Shown here piece by piece: positions 1-10,844 of a stretch of 64,000 nucleotides of DNA (positions are counted from its first letter, which is position 1; each line of letters opens with the position of its first letter). The translations under genes were made by a program, and so were the position numbers. The notes beneath the pieces were generated by a model that had not been told where the DNA came from, did not search any database, and saw only the letters and a program-made list of their open reading frames with translations. The DNA lies in NCBI GenBank assembly GCA_020740775.1, contig JAHEWK010000022.1:434001-498000 (forward strand), read 5' to 3'. This DNA is from Ilyonectria destructans (Eukaryota > Ascomycota > Sordariomycetes > Hypocreales > Nectriaceae).

Positions 1-345
1 TCAGAAATCTACGCTTGCATGCCACTTGCGAAACGTTTCTGGCTGAGCTGGCCTATGGAGCAAGTCGGCTGGCTGCCGGCTGAATGAGTACAGCAACCGT
101 GGTATAGACTATCTTGTAATTTGTTGTTTTTTTCTGACAAAAAGGAGAAGAGAAGACACTTCTACATGCGTCCACACCTCATTTGTTCATAATGTTGTCT
201 TGATAGAAGCTGTTCCTTGCATAGGTCAAACGCTACTGGTAGGATTCACCACAAGTATCGTGACCCGAAGGAAGGGTTCAACCAGTGTTGCTAATAATAT
301 AAACAATACGTATATTGGCAATATGGACCCCTCGCAATATTATTG
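1..345. other. Non-coding left edge
   Basis: No gene is supported here. From about position 290 the DNA becomes rich in TATTG/CAATA pentamers, a texture that continues around the two solo LTRs that follow. Confidence 0.5.
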
Positions 346-350
346 TATTG

Positions 351-576
351 TGATGGATCCAATACGCCTAGGTCGATCAAGAGATAAGTAATTGATCAAA
401 TGGTCTGATTTCAATTGATGATTGTATTGATCATCTTCTGTCCCTCCAACCCCCTCTTTTCTGAGAGGGGCTTTTTCTATCAACCTCGCCACCTATGATG
501 TCAATCTCGCCACCTATGACTAAGATCAGGATATTGATATATCAGAGGATTGCGTCAGACGAGGGTCAATCCAACA
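351..576 (-). repeat. Solo LTR 1, divergent copia-family member
   Basis: The segment begins TGATGGATCC and ends ATCCAACA, and it is a diverged, longer relative of the 184-bp LTR of the complete copia element at 17097-22665, in reverse orientation. Shared blocks include the TATTGATC stretch and the CCCTCTTTTC tract. It is flanked on both sides by TATTG (346-350 and 577-581), a 5-bp target duplication. An internal unit of about 20 bp containing CTCGCCACCTATGA is tandemly doubled, which explains the greater length. No internal coding part is nearby, so this is a solo LTR left by LTR-LTR recombination. Confidence 0.75.
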
Positions 577-633
577 TATTGTCAAGGGGTGCATATTGTA
601 ATACGCAATATGAACATGGCCGATATTGTATTG

Positions 634-816
634 TGTTGGATCCGTTACGGTCAATTTGATCAAATGGATAGTGTTCAAAGCAGTGATGATGATGTTGATG
701 ATGGCTTCTCCCGGTCATCCGGACCGGCCAGAAGAGGGGTTATCAGACCCCCCTTCTGACTAAGGTCAGGATATCGATCTATCAGAGGTTTCGTAATACA
801 GGGTTACAATCCAACA
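634..816 (-). repeat. Solo LTR 2, copia family of the 17-22 kb element
   Basis: This 183-bp segment starts TGTTGGATCC and ends ATCCAACA. It aligns over its whole length with the reverse complement of the LTRs at 17097-17280 and 22482-22665, with scattered substitutions. The 5-bp flanks are TATTG (629-633) and TATTG (817-821), a perfect target duplication. It is much older than the intact element, whose two LTRs are identical. Confidence 0.9.
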
Positions 817-821
817 TATTG

Positions 822-2430
822 TATTGCCAAGAATCCAATATATTGGCAGTGTGACAATATATCCCATATATTACACGTGACCTTTATTATTCACCTGCCG
901 CGGCTAAAATATTGCCACCTTGAAAATCTCGAATCCCAAACCATGACTTCAAGCACTCTAATACTTTCGTTGCGACTTTTCAACAAAAGGCCGGCGTTGA
1001 GGCGTCGAGGGAGTTCAGTGTCTAACTGGTCTGTGGGATGTGGGACACAAGTGGGGGCTGAGAAAGGCCCTTGGTGGAAGACACGCCCACCCACTCAGCC
1101 TGAATTTATACCTTAATTACGCGTTTCTTCTACGCGTGTTCACTTGTCGATTTTAAATTGTCAACAAACAAGTGAATTTTGCCCAAGATGTAGCAGGCTT
1201 GCCCCAACCTGTTACACCAAAACAGTCAACCAATACAGACAATATATTGCCAATATGGGCAGCCTTATATTGTATTGTCACGATATGACAGTCTCTGTAT
1301 TGTATTGTTACAATATCAGAAAATCCATATTATATGATATGTATTGCAATATATTGTTTTATTGCCATACTATTAGCAACACTGACACCATGTCTTTTTT
1401 CCAGTCCAAGGGGAGTTCCCACTAATCAGGATCAGAATTTATGGGCCGAGATCGACGCCTTGGCACAGCGTATTCAATACGTGATGATGAGTCCTTGACA
1501 ATTTCTGCCTCGGGATGCCCGTGACCTGCTGTTATTGATCCACTGCCTGCTAGCGCGTGCGGAATCACCACCGGAGACAGTTCTTGATGATGAACAACGT
1601 AACTTTCATGAAGCCAGATTTAAAGCCTCGTGGTTTTGCGTGACTACGCACCTCTACGGGTTGGATGCGAAAGCACAAAACCACAAGTTTTCATGTCCTG
1701 TTAGAGCTCACCCCGAGGCCGAGAGTCGACCATGGACTGGCGGACCATCTTCGTCCGTGTGAAATGTTCCAGCCTAATCTAGCTCTGATGGGTTACCTGG
1801 TCGGACCGGACGCTAAACGTGGTAGTTACTCGTAGTTCAGTTTTGTGGTGTCTTCTGCGGCAAAGTAAAAGCTTGATTATAAATGCCGGGCTCAAAGACC
1901 CGCTGACACTTCTGCTTATAAATTATAGGTCTAAGTTATAACGTTAGGCTTTATAAAAGGATTATAGAGTGTCTATTGACTGACCGTGGGCTCCAGAGTA
2001 ACTGCAATGCCTTATCTATCAGTCCTTTCGCGACGCAAGTGGCATTCCGTCCCTGACCTGTTGTTCGACGGTAGCTTCCTTTCGAGCCGTCCCGGGGTAG
2101 GCTCGACATCGTTTATGGTCGCGGGAACGCCAGTTCCGCTATTATTCTCGTATACCGGTGACTACTAGGGTCGGTCCTTTCCGAGGAGTGTCGAGGCGGC
2201 TTTGCCGGAAGGACCGGTCACGAGGGGGCAAACGTGAGCAGCGATGCCGATAGATAGGTAGAAGCAAGACATATTGATTCGGAAGGGAACATACAGCTGA
2301 AATCCCTAGCGTTACAGTACTTCCCACAAAAGCGATGTAACAGCGAGGCTACCTCCGCGCTAGACTACTAGTGAGGCGCTATACGAGGACATAGTTGAAA
2401 GAGATATCATCTCGAGAGGTATCTCGGTTG
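822..2430. other. Non-coding stretch with a TATTG-rich core
   Basis: No reading frame resembles a known protein. Positions 1222-1382 are packed with TATTG, CAATAT and ATATTG words like those around solo LTRs 1 and 2. The rest, 1430-2430, has ordinary base composition with no recognisable domain, tRNA or rRNA. Confidence 0.45.
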
Positions 2431-2666
2431 GATGGTAGGTAGGTTTTTATTCGCCCGGGAAGACACACCCAAGAGGGCCTTTGCACTAAGCTGTTTCCGT
2501 TTCATACAGAGCTTCCATAAATCACCTAAAGCCCCACAATTTCCACTTTGAATGACTGGTCCATCTGATGTATGCCGTGACAAGCCTGCTTGAAGGCCAA
2601 TTTCTGCAAGTGTTCAGCATCCTATCCTCAGCAGCTGAAGCGCGGTCTGTCAAAATTAGACGGGAT
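2431..2666 (-). repeat. LINE 3'-end relic (Tad1-like 3' UTR only)
   Basis: The sequence carries the same ordered blocks as the 3' UTRs at 7040-7275 and 51368-51610: a TTTATT-CGCCCGG block next to a short tandem repeat, then a GCTTGAAGGCCAATTTCT block, then TGTTCAGCATCCTATC and GCAGCTGAAGCG. The tail is GGTAGGTAGG on the plus strand, a (CTAC)n tail on the element strand. No coding part follows, so this is a strongly 5'-truncated insertion. Confidence 0.7.
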
Positions 2667-3793
2667 CTATAGGTCCGTGAGTGGTTCTCATACCGCCGCT
2701 TAATAAAGATATCTCTGCTAGGTGATTGGCGCGGTGGCGTACGTCCTCGTTAAAGAGGGCCTCCTTCACTAGCCAACAACCACACCGTCACAATGTGATA
2801 CCGCGACATCATGCCACCGCCTCGGCCACCGGCACAGGACTAATTACGGAGATTTGAGGCCGATCAGGTTGCCATCTCTGGTAGATGGCGGCTGAAAAGG
2901 CGCAAGTACGGAGTCGCAACCGAGCCCCAAGCTGTCCCTTGGCTAACAGCATTTAGCCACCGCGCACTTCGTCGTCGGGCCCTGAAACATAACCACCGAT
3001 AACCGATTGTGTCCCTTCGGCCCATCACAACCTGCGTCGATATGAACTTGCAGAAATTGGCAAGATACGCCTTGCATCGGCAAACAAACCAGTGTCATCT
3101 CGGGGATTATGGCTCAAGGTGTCATTAAGCATTAAGCACAGGAACGCCACGACATGGAAACTTCTCAGGAGTTATAGGCGGCAGCAATTCCGGATATGTT
3201 CCTATAGTAGTCAGCACTCTCGGCCTGGTGCTCGCCAGACCTTGAAAGAATGGAAGAAGAGCTTTCTAGTGGCGTTAAATTTGTATGTGACGGAGCGCTT
3301 TGTCATAAGGCCGAGTCGAGACCAAGTCCCTATCTCGAACTCCGCTAAGTGGACCTCTCCCACCGCCAGCTCGGGCTCGGACATTCTACCCATAAAACGT
3401 CATGTGGCTTAAGGTTAAGCTCGGAGGTCGGCGAGGAGGTTACGCCGGTTGCGTAACGGGGAAGCTTCTGGGTTCTGAAAAGCCCCACGGCACCCAACTG
3501 CCGAGTTACCCTGCCTATGACTGTAGACACCGATTGGATTTTCCAAGATCATCCAACTTCTTAACTCCGCGTCTGTCGATGGCTAAGCACTATGCGCATT
3601 TGTAATCCTAATCTCTTTTACGAAGAGTGCGAGCTGTGTAGGAGATTCGCATGAATGTATAGGAAGATTCCTTTTTCCAGCGGGCGTACTGTGTATAAGA
3701 TCAGAGGTGATGTCCGCTTGACATGCCATGCTTTCACTGGAATCATCACATATTCTATCTTTACTCAATCTTCCTCCTCCTTCATTCGAGAAC
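2667..3793. other. Intergenic, nothing recognised
   Basis: Short open frames exist on both strands but none shows domain motifs. The final part should contain the promoter of the crotonase-like gene at 3794. No convincing TATA box was identified. Confidence 0.4.
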
Positions 3794-4736
3794 ATGTATC
3801 CTGCGTGGCTTCGGACACCAGCCCTGGCCGGCCTTCTTGTTTCGACAACGCTCGCTCTGGATCTCCCGGAATACCGAGGTCTAAAGACTTCTCAGAACGC
3901 AAGTGTCCTCGAAATCACTCTCCACAACCCAACATCGCCGATCAATGTCTGGAGCCATGATTTTCAGACTGGGTTGGCCGACATTGTACAGAGGCTTCAG
4001 ACCAATAATGAAACCAAGGTCGTCATTTTCAAGAGCGACGTTCCTGGGTTTTTCTGTGCCCATTTGGACCTTCTGATGCCCGGAATTGGTAGGCAATGCT
4101 TTAGAAAGCTCATTCGCTCTAAAGACAGATCTAACGCGTGAGCCAGAAACTGCCGCGGGTAGTTTTGTAGAACTCATGTACAACATCTCGAACCTGCCGC
4201 AGGTGACCATCGGCGCAGTTGACGGGAGAGCCCGCGGAGCAGGGAACGAACTCCTGATGGGGCTCGACATGCGTTTCGCTACCAAGTACGAAACGCTCCT
4301 CGGACAGATAGAGGTGGCCACTGGCCTGATCCCAGGAGGAGGAGGAAGCCAGCATCTTTCTAGACTTATCGGCCGAGGCCTTGCAATGGAGTATATCCTA
4401 AGTGGCAAGGACATCAACGCCCAAGACGCGGAGAGAATCGGCTGGATCAACAAAGCTTTCGACACATCGAGTGAGATGTACGCCTACATTGACGAGCTCA
4501 CCTCGCGCTTGGTTCTATACCCTCTTGCAGCGCTAGCGGCGGCCAAGGAGTCAATCAACCTTGCGGCGCGTCCTCCGTTGGAGAACCTTTTGCAAGATGT
4601 CGCCTCCTTCAACCGCCGGATCGCTGATCCGATCGTGTCGCAGCTCTTGGGCAAAGCATTGTCTTTGACGAACAATCAGTCGCTTGGCGATGTGGAGCTT
4701 AATTTGGGAAGGGACTTGCCTCTACTTTACAATTGA
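3794..4736 (+). pseudogene. Secreted crotonase-like (enoyl-CoA hydratase/isomerase family) protein, frameshifted
   Basis: The product belongs to the ClpP/crotonase fold by eye. A first oxyanion-hole segment reads FFCAHLDL, and the second half carries the family glycine-rich core GARGAGNELLMGLDMRFA-like (seen as RGAGNELLMGLDMRFA), followed by GGGGSQHLSRLIGR. The first 22 residues (MYPAWLRTPALAGLLVSTTLAL) form a hydrophobic signal-peptide-like start, unusual for a metabolic crotonase, so secretion or an organelle lumen is inferred. The reading frame shifts by one base between about 4080 and 4092: codons upstream are in the frame of 3794 and downstream codons in the next frame. A GT-AG intron of 16 nt would be too short. 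Apart from this the gene looks intact, so a recent mutation or a sequencing error are both possible. An in-frame ATG at 3728 is the alternative start. Confidence 0.75.
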
Positions 4737-5200
4737 AGTACGACGTTGTGCCTGTTGTTGGCGAGTGAGCGTCGGCCACAGCTGCCCACGGATGGCTTGG
4801 GCTTGCGGGCCAAGTGGAGTGGAATCACAAGGGTGAAGACGCGGAGAGCCAAGACTATATCTCGATGTACGGTTCCGAAATATAGTACGTCCTAAGTTAT
4901 CCGCCTCAAAAATATGTAGGATAAGGCAAACCCGCCCAATTCTGGACCACTCCTTCACCACTTTCACATCCATCCACCTTTGCATTCTAACCGCGTTTCT
5001 CGCGCCATAATATAGCAATTGCAATATTATTTACGTCATGCAAAATCGTCATGCAAAATTACATTGAAGCTGATATTCAAAATGCCATCCTCGATGTTAA
5101 AAACGGGTTAACGTAGTTCATAAGCGAGTGAAACACCTAACCATGCCTTCCCCCCCAAATAGGAAGATAAAACAATAGCAACACATAAAATCATTTAAAA
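4737..5200. other. Intergenic
   Basis: This stretch separates the crotonase-like gene from the pogo fragment. It is AT-rich after 5020 with no recognisable gene. Confidence 0.4.
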
Positions 5201-5401
5201 TCAATCACTATCCTCTTTCGCGGACCTTTCTACATTAGCCTGGCAAGTGCGCGTATTATGGCCGGGTCGCCTGCATGTGCCACATCGCCGTTCCCTCGTT
5301 TCCGTCCGCCTCCGCCGACCACCACTTTGCTGTATTTCCTGACACAACTGTTCAGCAATTTCCTTCTGATCTTGCAGCTCTTCTCCCTCAGCTACTGTCA
5401 T
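5201..5401 (-). pseudogene. C-terminal fragment of a pogo/Fot-type (Tc1-mariner) transposase
   Basis: Sixty-six codons end with a zinc-knuckle-like tail, CGTCRRPGHNTRTC, preceded by a glutamate/glutamine-rich segment (VAEGEELQDQKEIAEQ). Fungal pogo/Fot-like DDE transposases commonly end with a CGxCGxxGHNxRTC tail after such a helix, so this is read as the last part of one. The frame upstream of 5401 meets a stop within about 20 bases, and no DDE catalytic region is found toward 5860. Short GTGTAAAG repeats at 5516-5538 lie just upstream. It is a decayed remnant with no catalytic capacity. Confidence 0.6.
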
Positions 5402-5916
5402 GCTCCTTGAAAACGGTCACCGAATCCCCACCTGCAACCAGGATCTCCTCGGCGGTCGCATCCGTCTCCCGGTGCCACGCTCACGGCAGCACCAACCCGT
5501 TCTTTCGCCTAGAAGAGTGTAAAGAGTGTAAAGGGTGTCACTGCTAAAATGAGCATGTTGTGTTGATTGAAGGAGAAAAAGACTAGCGCTAACCAGCGGA
5601 AGCTATTGACAAGAAGACATCCACATCCCAGCCACCAATGGATCGGAATAGCCATTGATCCGTTAAACAACGGATCTCAACAGTCACTACTCCGTACGTT
5701 CGTAAAGAGTCCTATAACGTTAGTACGCTCCGGTGCATGGCACGACCACAAATTGGCCTGAGCGCTGCTGAGGTAATGTGGTTTTGGCTGAGCCGCTCTT
5801 TTTTCCCCGCGCCCGTCCTCTGAGACCCTTTCGTTCCTCAAGGCAAAGGCGGGGGCATAGAACCTTTGGTCTCTTCGCTTCGCTTCGTTCCTCAAGGCAT
5901 CAACCGCCCCGTCGCC
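5402..5916. other. Intergenic, upstream region of the PLP enzyme gene
   Basis: No further coding sequence is supported. The stretch 5860-5905 repeats the words CTTCGCTTCG and GTTCCTCAAGGCA (also at 5834-5847), a small local duplication immediately upstream of the start codon at 5917. Confidence 0.4.
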
Positions 5917-6852
5917 ATGGCCATCCCTCCCACTGACACCGTGCTTGATGCCATTGGCAACACACCCTGCGTCCGCCTCAAACACATCATCCCGGAAGGC
6001 TATGCAAATGTTTTCCTCAAGCTCGAGTACTTCAACCCGACCGGGTCATATAAAGACCGAATGGCGAAGTCCATGATCGAAGAAGCTGAAAAAAGAGGCG
6101 ACCTCAAAGCAGGGATGACGGTGGTCGAAGCAAGCGGGGGAAGTACCGGGTCATCGTTGGCGCTCGTCTGCGCAGCTAAGCGTCTTAAATGCCTCGTGGT
6201 GTCTTCAAATGCGTTTGCCCTTGAGAAGCTGCAGACGATGAGGGCTTTTGGCACCGAAGTCGACATCATCCAAAGTCCCTCCGGCAAGATCCACGCTGAT
6301 CTCATACCGTCGATGATCCGACGAGTCGCAGAACACACGAAAGATCCTCAAATGTACTGGACTGATCAGTTCAATAACCGTGACGCCTTCGTTGGATACC
6401 AGGTGCTCGGGTCAGAGCTGACAGGCCAATTCCCAAACGGGATTGATGCATTCTGTGGCGCTGCCGGGACTGCTGGTATGGCCATGGGTGTTGCTGACGT
6501 CTTGAAAAGCCGATGGCCCGAGTGTCGAGTTGCGATTCTCGAGCCCGAGTCGTCGCCTTGCATTTCCGAGGGTCGAACTGGAACCCACCATATCGAAGGT
6601 ATCGGCATCGGCATTATCCCGCCTCTTCTTAGCAAAAACCTGTATGATGACGCTTGGGCTATCGAAGAAGAGGAAGCCAGGGTCATGTGTCGTCGGCTAG
6701 CCAAGGAGGAAGGTCTCTTGGTGGGAACTTCGACAGGGCTGAATGTTGTCGGCGCTCTCCGGCTTGCCAAGGAACTTGGATCGGGCAAGACTGTTATCAC
6801 CGTTGCGTGTGATACAGGACTTAAGTACATGAATGGTGACCTGTTCACTTAA
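5917..6852 (+). CDS. Cysteine synthase-like PLP-dependent enzyme (fold type II)
   Basis: The 311-residue frame is uninterrupted. It has the beta-family hallmarks: a PTGSYKDRM motif around residue 41 with Lys46 as the probable PLP Schiff-base lysine, the phosphate and substrate loop EASGGSTGSSLA (71-82), a GAAGTAGMAMG glycine loop near the middle, and a C-terminal VACDTGLKYM strand. These fit O-acetylserine sulfhydrylase, cystathionine beta-synthase catalytic core or related enzymes, which perform beta-replacement on serine derivatives. Exact substrate cannot be told from motifs. I chose the ATG at 5917 because it sits in a GCCATGG context and begins just before the conserved VLDAIGNTP strand; the in-frame GTC-rich extension upstream to 5866 has no conserved features. 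No intron is needed. It looks functional, although it sits between transposon remnants. Confidence 0.88.
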   Translation: MAIPPTDTVLDAIGNTPCVRLKHIIPEGYANVFLKLEYFNPTGSYKDRMAKSMIEEAEKRGDLKAGMTVVEASGGSTGSSLALVCAAKRLKCLVVSSNAFALEKLQTMRAFGTEVDIIQSPSGKIHADLIPSMIRRVAEHTKDPQMYWTDQFNNRDAFVGYQVLGSELTGQFPNGIDAFCGAAGTAGMAMGVADVLKSRWPECRVAILEPESSPCISEGRTGTHHIEGIGIGIIPPLLSKNLYDDAWAIEEEEARVMCRRLAKEEGLLVGTSTGLNVVGALRLAKELGSGKTVITVACDTGLKYMNGDLFT

Positions 6853-7029
6853 TTTTAAGTGGCCCGCGATCGATAGAAGACGAATCATGCCTTTCGGCAT
6901 ATGCTAGATACTGAAAGCCATGCGTGTTACCGCTTTATGCCTTTCGGTACGAAAGGTGTCGCACTGAGCGTGCTTAAAGGGTTAAAGTGAATATGATGAG
7001 CAGCAGCAGTGTGTTTGATTGATTGATGT
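6853..7029. other. 3' flank of the PLP enzyme gene
   Basis: The DNA contains ATGCCTTTCGG twice (6888-6898 and 6936-6946), a short direct repeat of unknown meaning. It ends at the simple-repeat tail of the LINE that follows. Confidence 0.35.
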
Positions 7030-8150
7030 CTAAGGTAGTAGTAGTAGTAGATTTATTACGCCCGGGAGAACGGATCTCATAGGGCCATGGAATACGCTAT
7101 GCTATTTACATTTCTGCCACCTTCAACCCTGACCACAAGTAAAGCCCCACTTTCTCTCCCTGGATCGTTTTCGTTTGGCCTCGCTTGACTCTCTCTGACA
7201 GGCCTGCTTGAAGGCCAATTTCTCCAAGTGTTCAGCATCCTATCTTCAGCAGCTGAAGCGTGGTCTGTCAAAATGAGGCTGTGTTGTGTTAGTATTGTGT
7301 CAATGTTTCCTGGTTCCGGGGTTGTTAGTATGTCCCATTCTCCTACTTCACTCCCAGTCGTCCCGTCTTCATCGCGAATTTGATCGTTGCTCGCACCGCC
7401 TGTAGGTTAGGTGACCACTTCGGTCCGTCCAATGCCGACTTTCCTCCCAAAAAGAACGACAGGTTTCCCATCTCGCTTTGCCCGATTTGTCTCATGCCTT
7501 CGCGTTGTGCATCCCACTTGGTGCATCGAAAGAGAAAATGTTCCATTGTCTCGACTGCCCGTCCACAGTCACACAAGTCTGATTCCACCGCGCCGATCCT
7601 CGACAGGTAGCTATTGATCCTCGCCATTCCCGTGCGTAGCTGTGAAAGCATGTCTGCTTCGCGCCTCTTCAGTCCGTCGTATAGCACCTTTGTGTGTTTG
7701 CCTGGTAGCGCTTTGTCAACCCTCTTGGAGAAGCCGCCCACTCTGTCCGGTAGTGTCTGGTGCTGTTGTAGCTGCTCTCTCGCCAGTCTTATCCGCGTCG
7801 ATCGAGCTTGGTACGGCTGTGTCTCTGGCGTGCGCCCCGATTCAGTTGCTCTCTGGGCCTGTCTCTTCGCCTTGGGCCCCAAGGGGAACGCATCATCCCG
7901 AGAGGGTACCCAAATCATCTTCACCCTGTTGTTGCCTTTTCCCAGCCGTCGGATGTGGTTGTAGATCTCCCGGATGGTGCACTGTCCCGATTGTTGTCGC
8001 GGTCGCGCGATCGCCTTCAGCGCTGACTGGCCGCTTGACAGTATGGTAAGCCTTCGGTCCAGTAATCCGTCAGGCATGCGGTAAGAGGGCGGCACAAAAC
8101 CCGAGAGTCTGCCGGTGATGCAAGGATCTCAATTTCTTGGCAGATGAAAC
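7030..8150 (-). mobile_element. 5'-truncated Tad1-like LINE copy
   Basis: The element runs on the minus strand from about 8150 to a (TAC)n tail, seen on the plus strand as GTAGTAGTAGTAGTAG at 7036-7051. It includes a 3' UTR (7052-7342) with the same conserved blocks as the other two LINE 3' ends in the window, and the last 250 codons of ORF2. The 5' part is missing, as is typical of incomplete reverse transcription. Confidence 0.8.
7343..8095 (-). pseudogene. LINE ORF2 C-terminal fragment (end of RNase H domain plus zinc knuckle)
   Basis: The 250 codons are open. They contain the end of an RNase H-like region (TILSSGQSALKAI, then REIYNHIRRLGKGNNRVKMI), the segment GGFSKRVDKALPGKHTKVLYDG, present almost unchanged in the LINE at 51-57 kb, and a C-terminal CDCGRAVETMEHFLFRC knuckle typical of Tad1-clade ORF2 proteins. 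Reverse transcriptase and endonuclease parts are absent, so this is an inactive 5'-truncated copy. Its sequence is clearly different from the 51-57 kb element, so it is another subfamily or an older copy. Confidence 0.8.
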
Positions 8151-8839
8151 CCCATCTGGAACACTATTCCGTTCGTCCCGTTCATGCGCCCTTGCAGCAA
8201 TATCAACCTCAAACTCGCTAATTGACAGGGCACAGGTTTAGAAAAACTCTAAATTTCGGCCAAGTCCTTGACTTCTGACTCGCAAAGGTATGTAATGAAT
8301 GTACGCGTACCTCTCCTACCTGTCACTCTTTGTGGGTACTTAAACATCTTGAATCGTGTTGCGTTCCAGCAGAGAAACTGATATGCCTCATGCCAAGCAG
8401 CCAGTGACTAACGAAGCAAGTCCTGCCATTTGTCTAGCCTGTTAGTACTGCGGGGGATGAACTGCCCTATGGGGAATGAACTGCCTTACGGAGAAAGAAA
8501 TGCCCTACTAGGAAAGACTTGCCTTACCAGAAGAGCATTGATCCCAACTAGCGAGTTCCAACGTATCTGACATGTCCCACAGCCGCGTCTGACCATGGAG
8601 TTGGCCTCCTAGAATGGCAATGTGTGGATACGCCATCTGATAAGGGGTCTCGGCCCCCACACTCTCATTAGGGGCATCCCTACTCTTGTCGTATAACCCA
8701 GGACATAATAGTATTGCCGCCCCGCTTGAGAGCGTCATTATAACGTAGGGCACCCGTGTCTTCCCTCATCAAGCTTTTTCGAGCCACATGAGAATTGGTC
8801 TGGATCATCTCAAGTCACCAGACTTGCAATGGTGACGCG
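8151..8839. other. Intergenic, upstream of the GPCR gene
   Basis: No gene is supported. A run of GAACTGCC / GAAATGCCCTA / GACTTGCCTTA phrases at 8456-8526 is an imperfect short tandem repeat. Confidence 0.4.
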
Positions 8840-10239
8840 ATGACAGTAGATGTCGACCAAGCGGTTGCCGCTGTGACGCTGGTGGGGAGTCTTCTTTCAT
8901 GTCTTGCGACTACTTTTGTTCTCATCTCGTTTACTGTATATCGTCGTCAATTGCACAGTTTTCGTCATGTGCTCGTTTTGAACCTGTCCGTGGCCGGTAA
9001 GCCCCTCCTCGTTTGCCTCTCTCTGCCGCTTGCTGATGATGTCTCCCATAAGAGTTCATCAACTCGCTCAATAACTCCATCTCGGGCGCCATTTTCATCA
9101 GCCAACGCGAGTTGCGACCAAGTGCCGCATGCGTCGTCAATGGGCTGGTCGGCCAGCTTTCAGTGCAAGCCGCCGATTTCTCCATTCTTGCCATTGCTGT
9201 GGTCACGCTTCTCACCGTAACACGTGTACTGTACGCGCCGACCCTTTCAACAAACAGGAAGCTACTCAGTTGCATCGCCATCTGGTTTATCCCGGCCGTA
9301 ACCAGTATCGTCGCGACTGCGATGGGGCAGATGACGCCAGTCGGTGGTAATTGGTGCTGGATCTCTGCCGGCCGGCCAGATCTACGATACGCCCTGACGC
9401 ATGGTTGGCGCTTCTTCGTCATCTTCTCTACTATCGTTATTTACCTCTACATCTGGCTCTACTTACGGCAGCATTTGTGGCCGAACAATGGCGACCAAAA
9501 TTCATCATCCTACGGCTTGCCCACAACGAATTCTGCCTACTCATGTTTTGGAACACGATCGGGATTCAAGGCCGTGGACGATGAAGAAGACGAGCTGGAT
9601 GAGCTAAAGCGGCCATCTTTAGAGGCCGCAAGACGACCACAAGCGCAGGATTTACTGGCAACAAGCCAGCGTCCTGACGAAATCGAGAGGGATCAGTCAA
9701 TGGACGGCCGCAAGGAGGAAGGCGGCGCCTCTGACATGGAGAACAGAGCTCAAGGTCACAAAATAAAAAATGGAAACACCGTTGGGCACTCGAAGAATCA
9801 CTCCATTGTTGTTGTGAGAGACTTGGAGTCATCAATACCAACAACCGCTCAGCCCAACGCTGCCAATCTGCAGACACAACACGAGGATACGAGGCACCAA
9901 GGAAATGTGCTGCAGACCAATCAGAGCGAGTTTCCGATGCGCCGACAAGCAAGCCAAGTCGAGCGTGAGATCAAGCGAATGATGCTCCTCAATGGATATC
10001 CTCTCATGTACGTGTTGTTGTGGATTCCAGGGCTTGTCAACAGGTTGATGGAAGCTTCCGGCCACAAGCCATCGCCAACCACTATGGCTGCTCTGCAGGT
10101 TTCGACACAGTTTGTGGGGTTCGCCAACGCCTTGACATACGGGTTTAACCACCACTTGAGGGATAGACTAAAAGTCATGTACTTGACTCCTGCGGTACTC
10201 AAAACAAGGAGGACATTCGAGCGACGAGGGAGGACATAG
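8840..10239 (+). CDS. Seven-transmembrane G-protein-coupled receptor, Git3/cAMP-receptor-like
   Basis: Two exons are proposed, 8840-8996 and 9053-10239, with a 56-nt intron (GTAAGC...TAAG, 8997-9052) that restores the frame and gives about 447 residues. Hydrophobic segments mark five helices before a long hydrophilic third cytoplasmic loop (roughly residues 215-360) and two after it, around YPLMYVLLWIPGLVNRL and STQFVGFANALTYGF. The pairing of a cAMP-receptor-like N-terminal bundle with a C-terminal Git3_C-like pair of helices is typical of fungal nutrient or carbon-sensing receptors that signal through a G-alpha and adenylate cyclase. The ligand is unknown. The tail ends in basic residues (LKTRRTFERRGRT). 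An ATG at 8795 in the same frame is an alternative start. Nothing in it is obviously broken. Confidence 0.8.
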
Positions 10240-10844
10240 GCCAGGTTAATATGTGGGTGTCGTGAAGCGACACATTCCGCAGTGTGTGATAGAGATACAA
10301 GTTAATCTCGCCTCAGTCGACTGGTCTCACGCATCATGAATAATACATAATGAGTTGTATCTAGTTATCTAAATGAAGAAATGATGAGCTATAATGGGGC
10401 TTGAGCCTTGACCAAATCTATAGGTTGGTATGTCTTGGTAAATACTGGGTCATGTTTGTCGATTGTTGTGCAGTTTTATGAGAGCTCATGGCCAAATGCG
10501 CGCGTAGTGTTTTCTGTCTCTCGCAGCTGAAAAACCGGATAATTTTATGGCAGCCGTTTTCTCTCGACTCATGGTTCGTTAAATGATCTATTCTACCCAC
10601 TTGTTCTGCTTAAGCCATGTTTCGCAAAGCAAAGGCCAGTTGGAAACAGGCTGATCTCGGGTATTTGTTCCCACCTATCCCGGCGCCCAACCTAACCCCC
10701 GCTCCAGCTCATACTTGGGTAGATATAGTGTTGCGGGACCAGGCATATCTACCACATCTATCCAAGCCTTAGGTATGGAGCTCCTATTTTGCCTCGCTAG
10801 CTTAACATATAGCACCTGGCAGCAGCTTCCTCCTGGTCGGGAAC
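10240..10844. other. Intergenic, with decayed Helitron-like sequence at the right end
   Basis: From about 10627 the frame of the downstream helicase reads ADLGYLFPPIPAPN and VDIVLRDQAYLPHL before a stop near 10772. This looks like degraded upstream coding sequence of the same Helitron gene. The 10240-10620 part is plain intergenic DNA. Confidence 0.4.

Noticed and set aside
4088..4103. A 16-nt intron (GTAGGC...TTTAG) in the crotonase-like gene
   Set aside because: Far shorter than any plausible fungal intron; a one-base indel is simpler.
3881..4465. Long minus-strand frame across the crotonase-like gene
   Set aside because: It is an antisense shadow of the coding frame and has no domain motifs.
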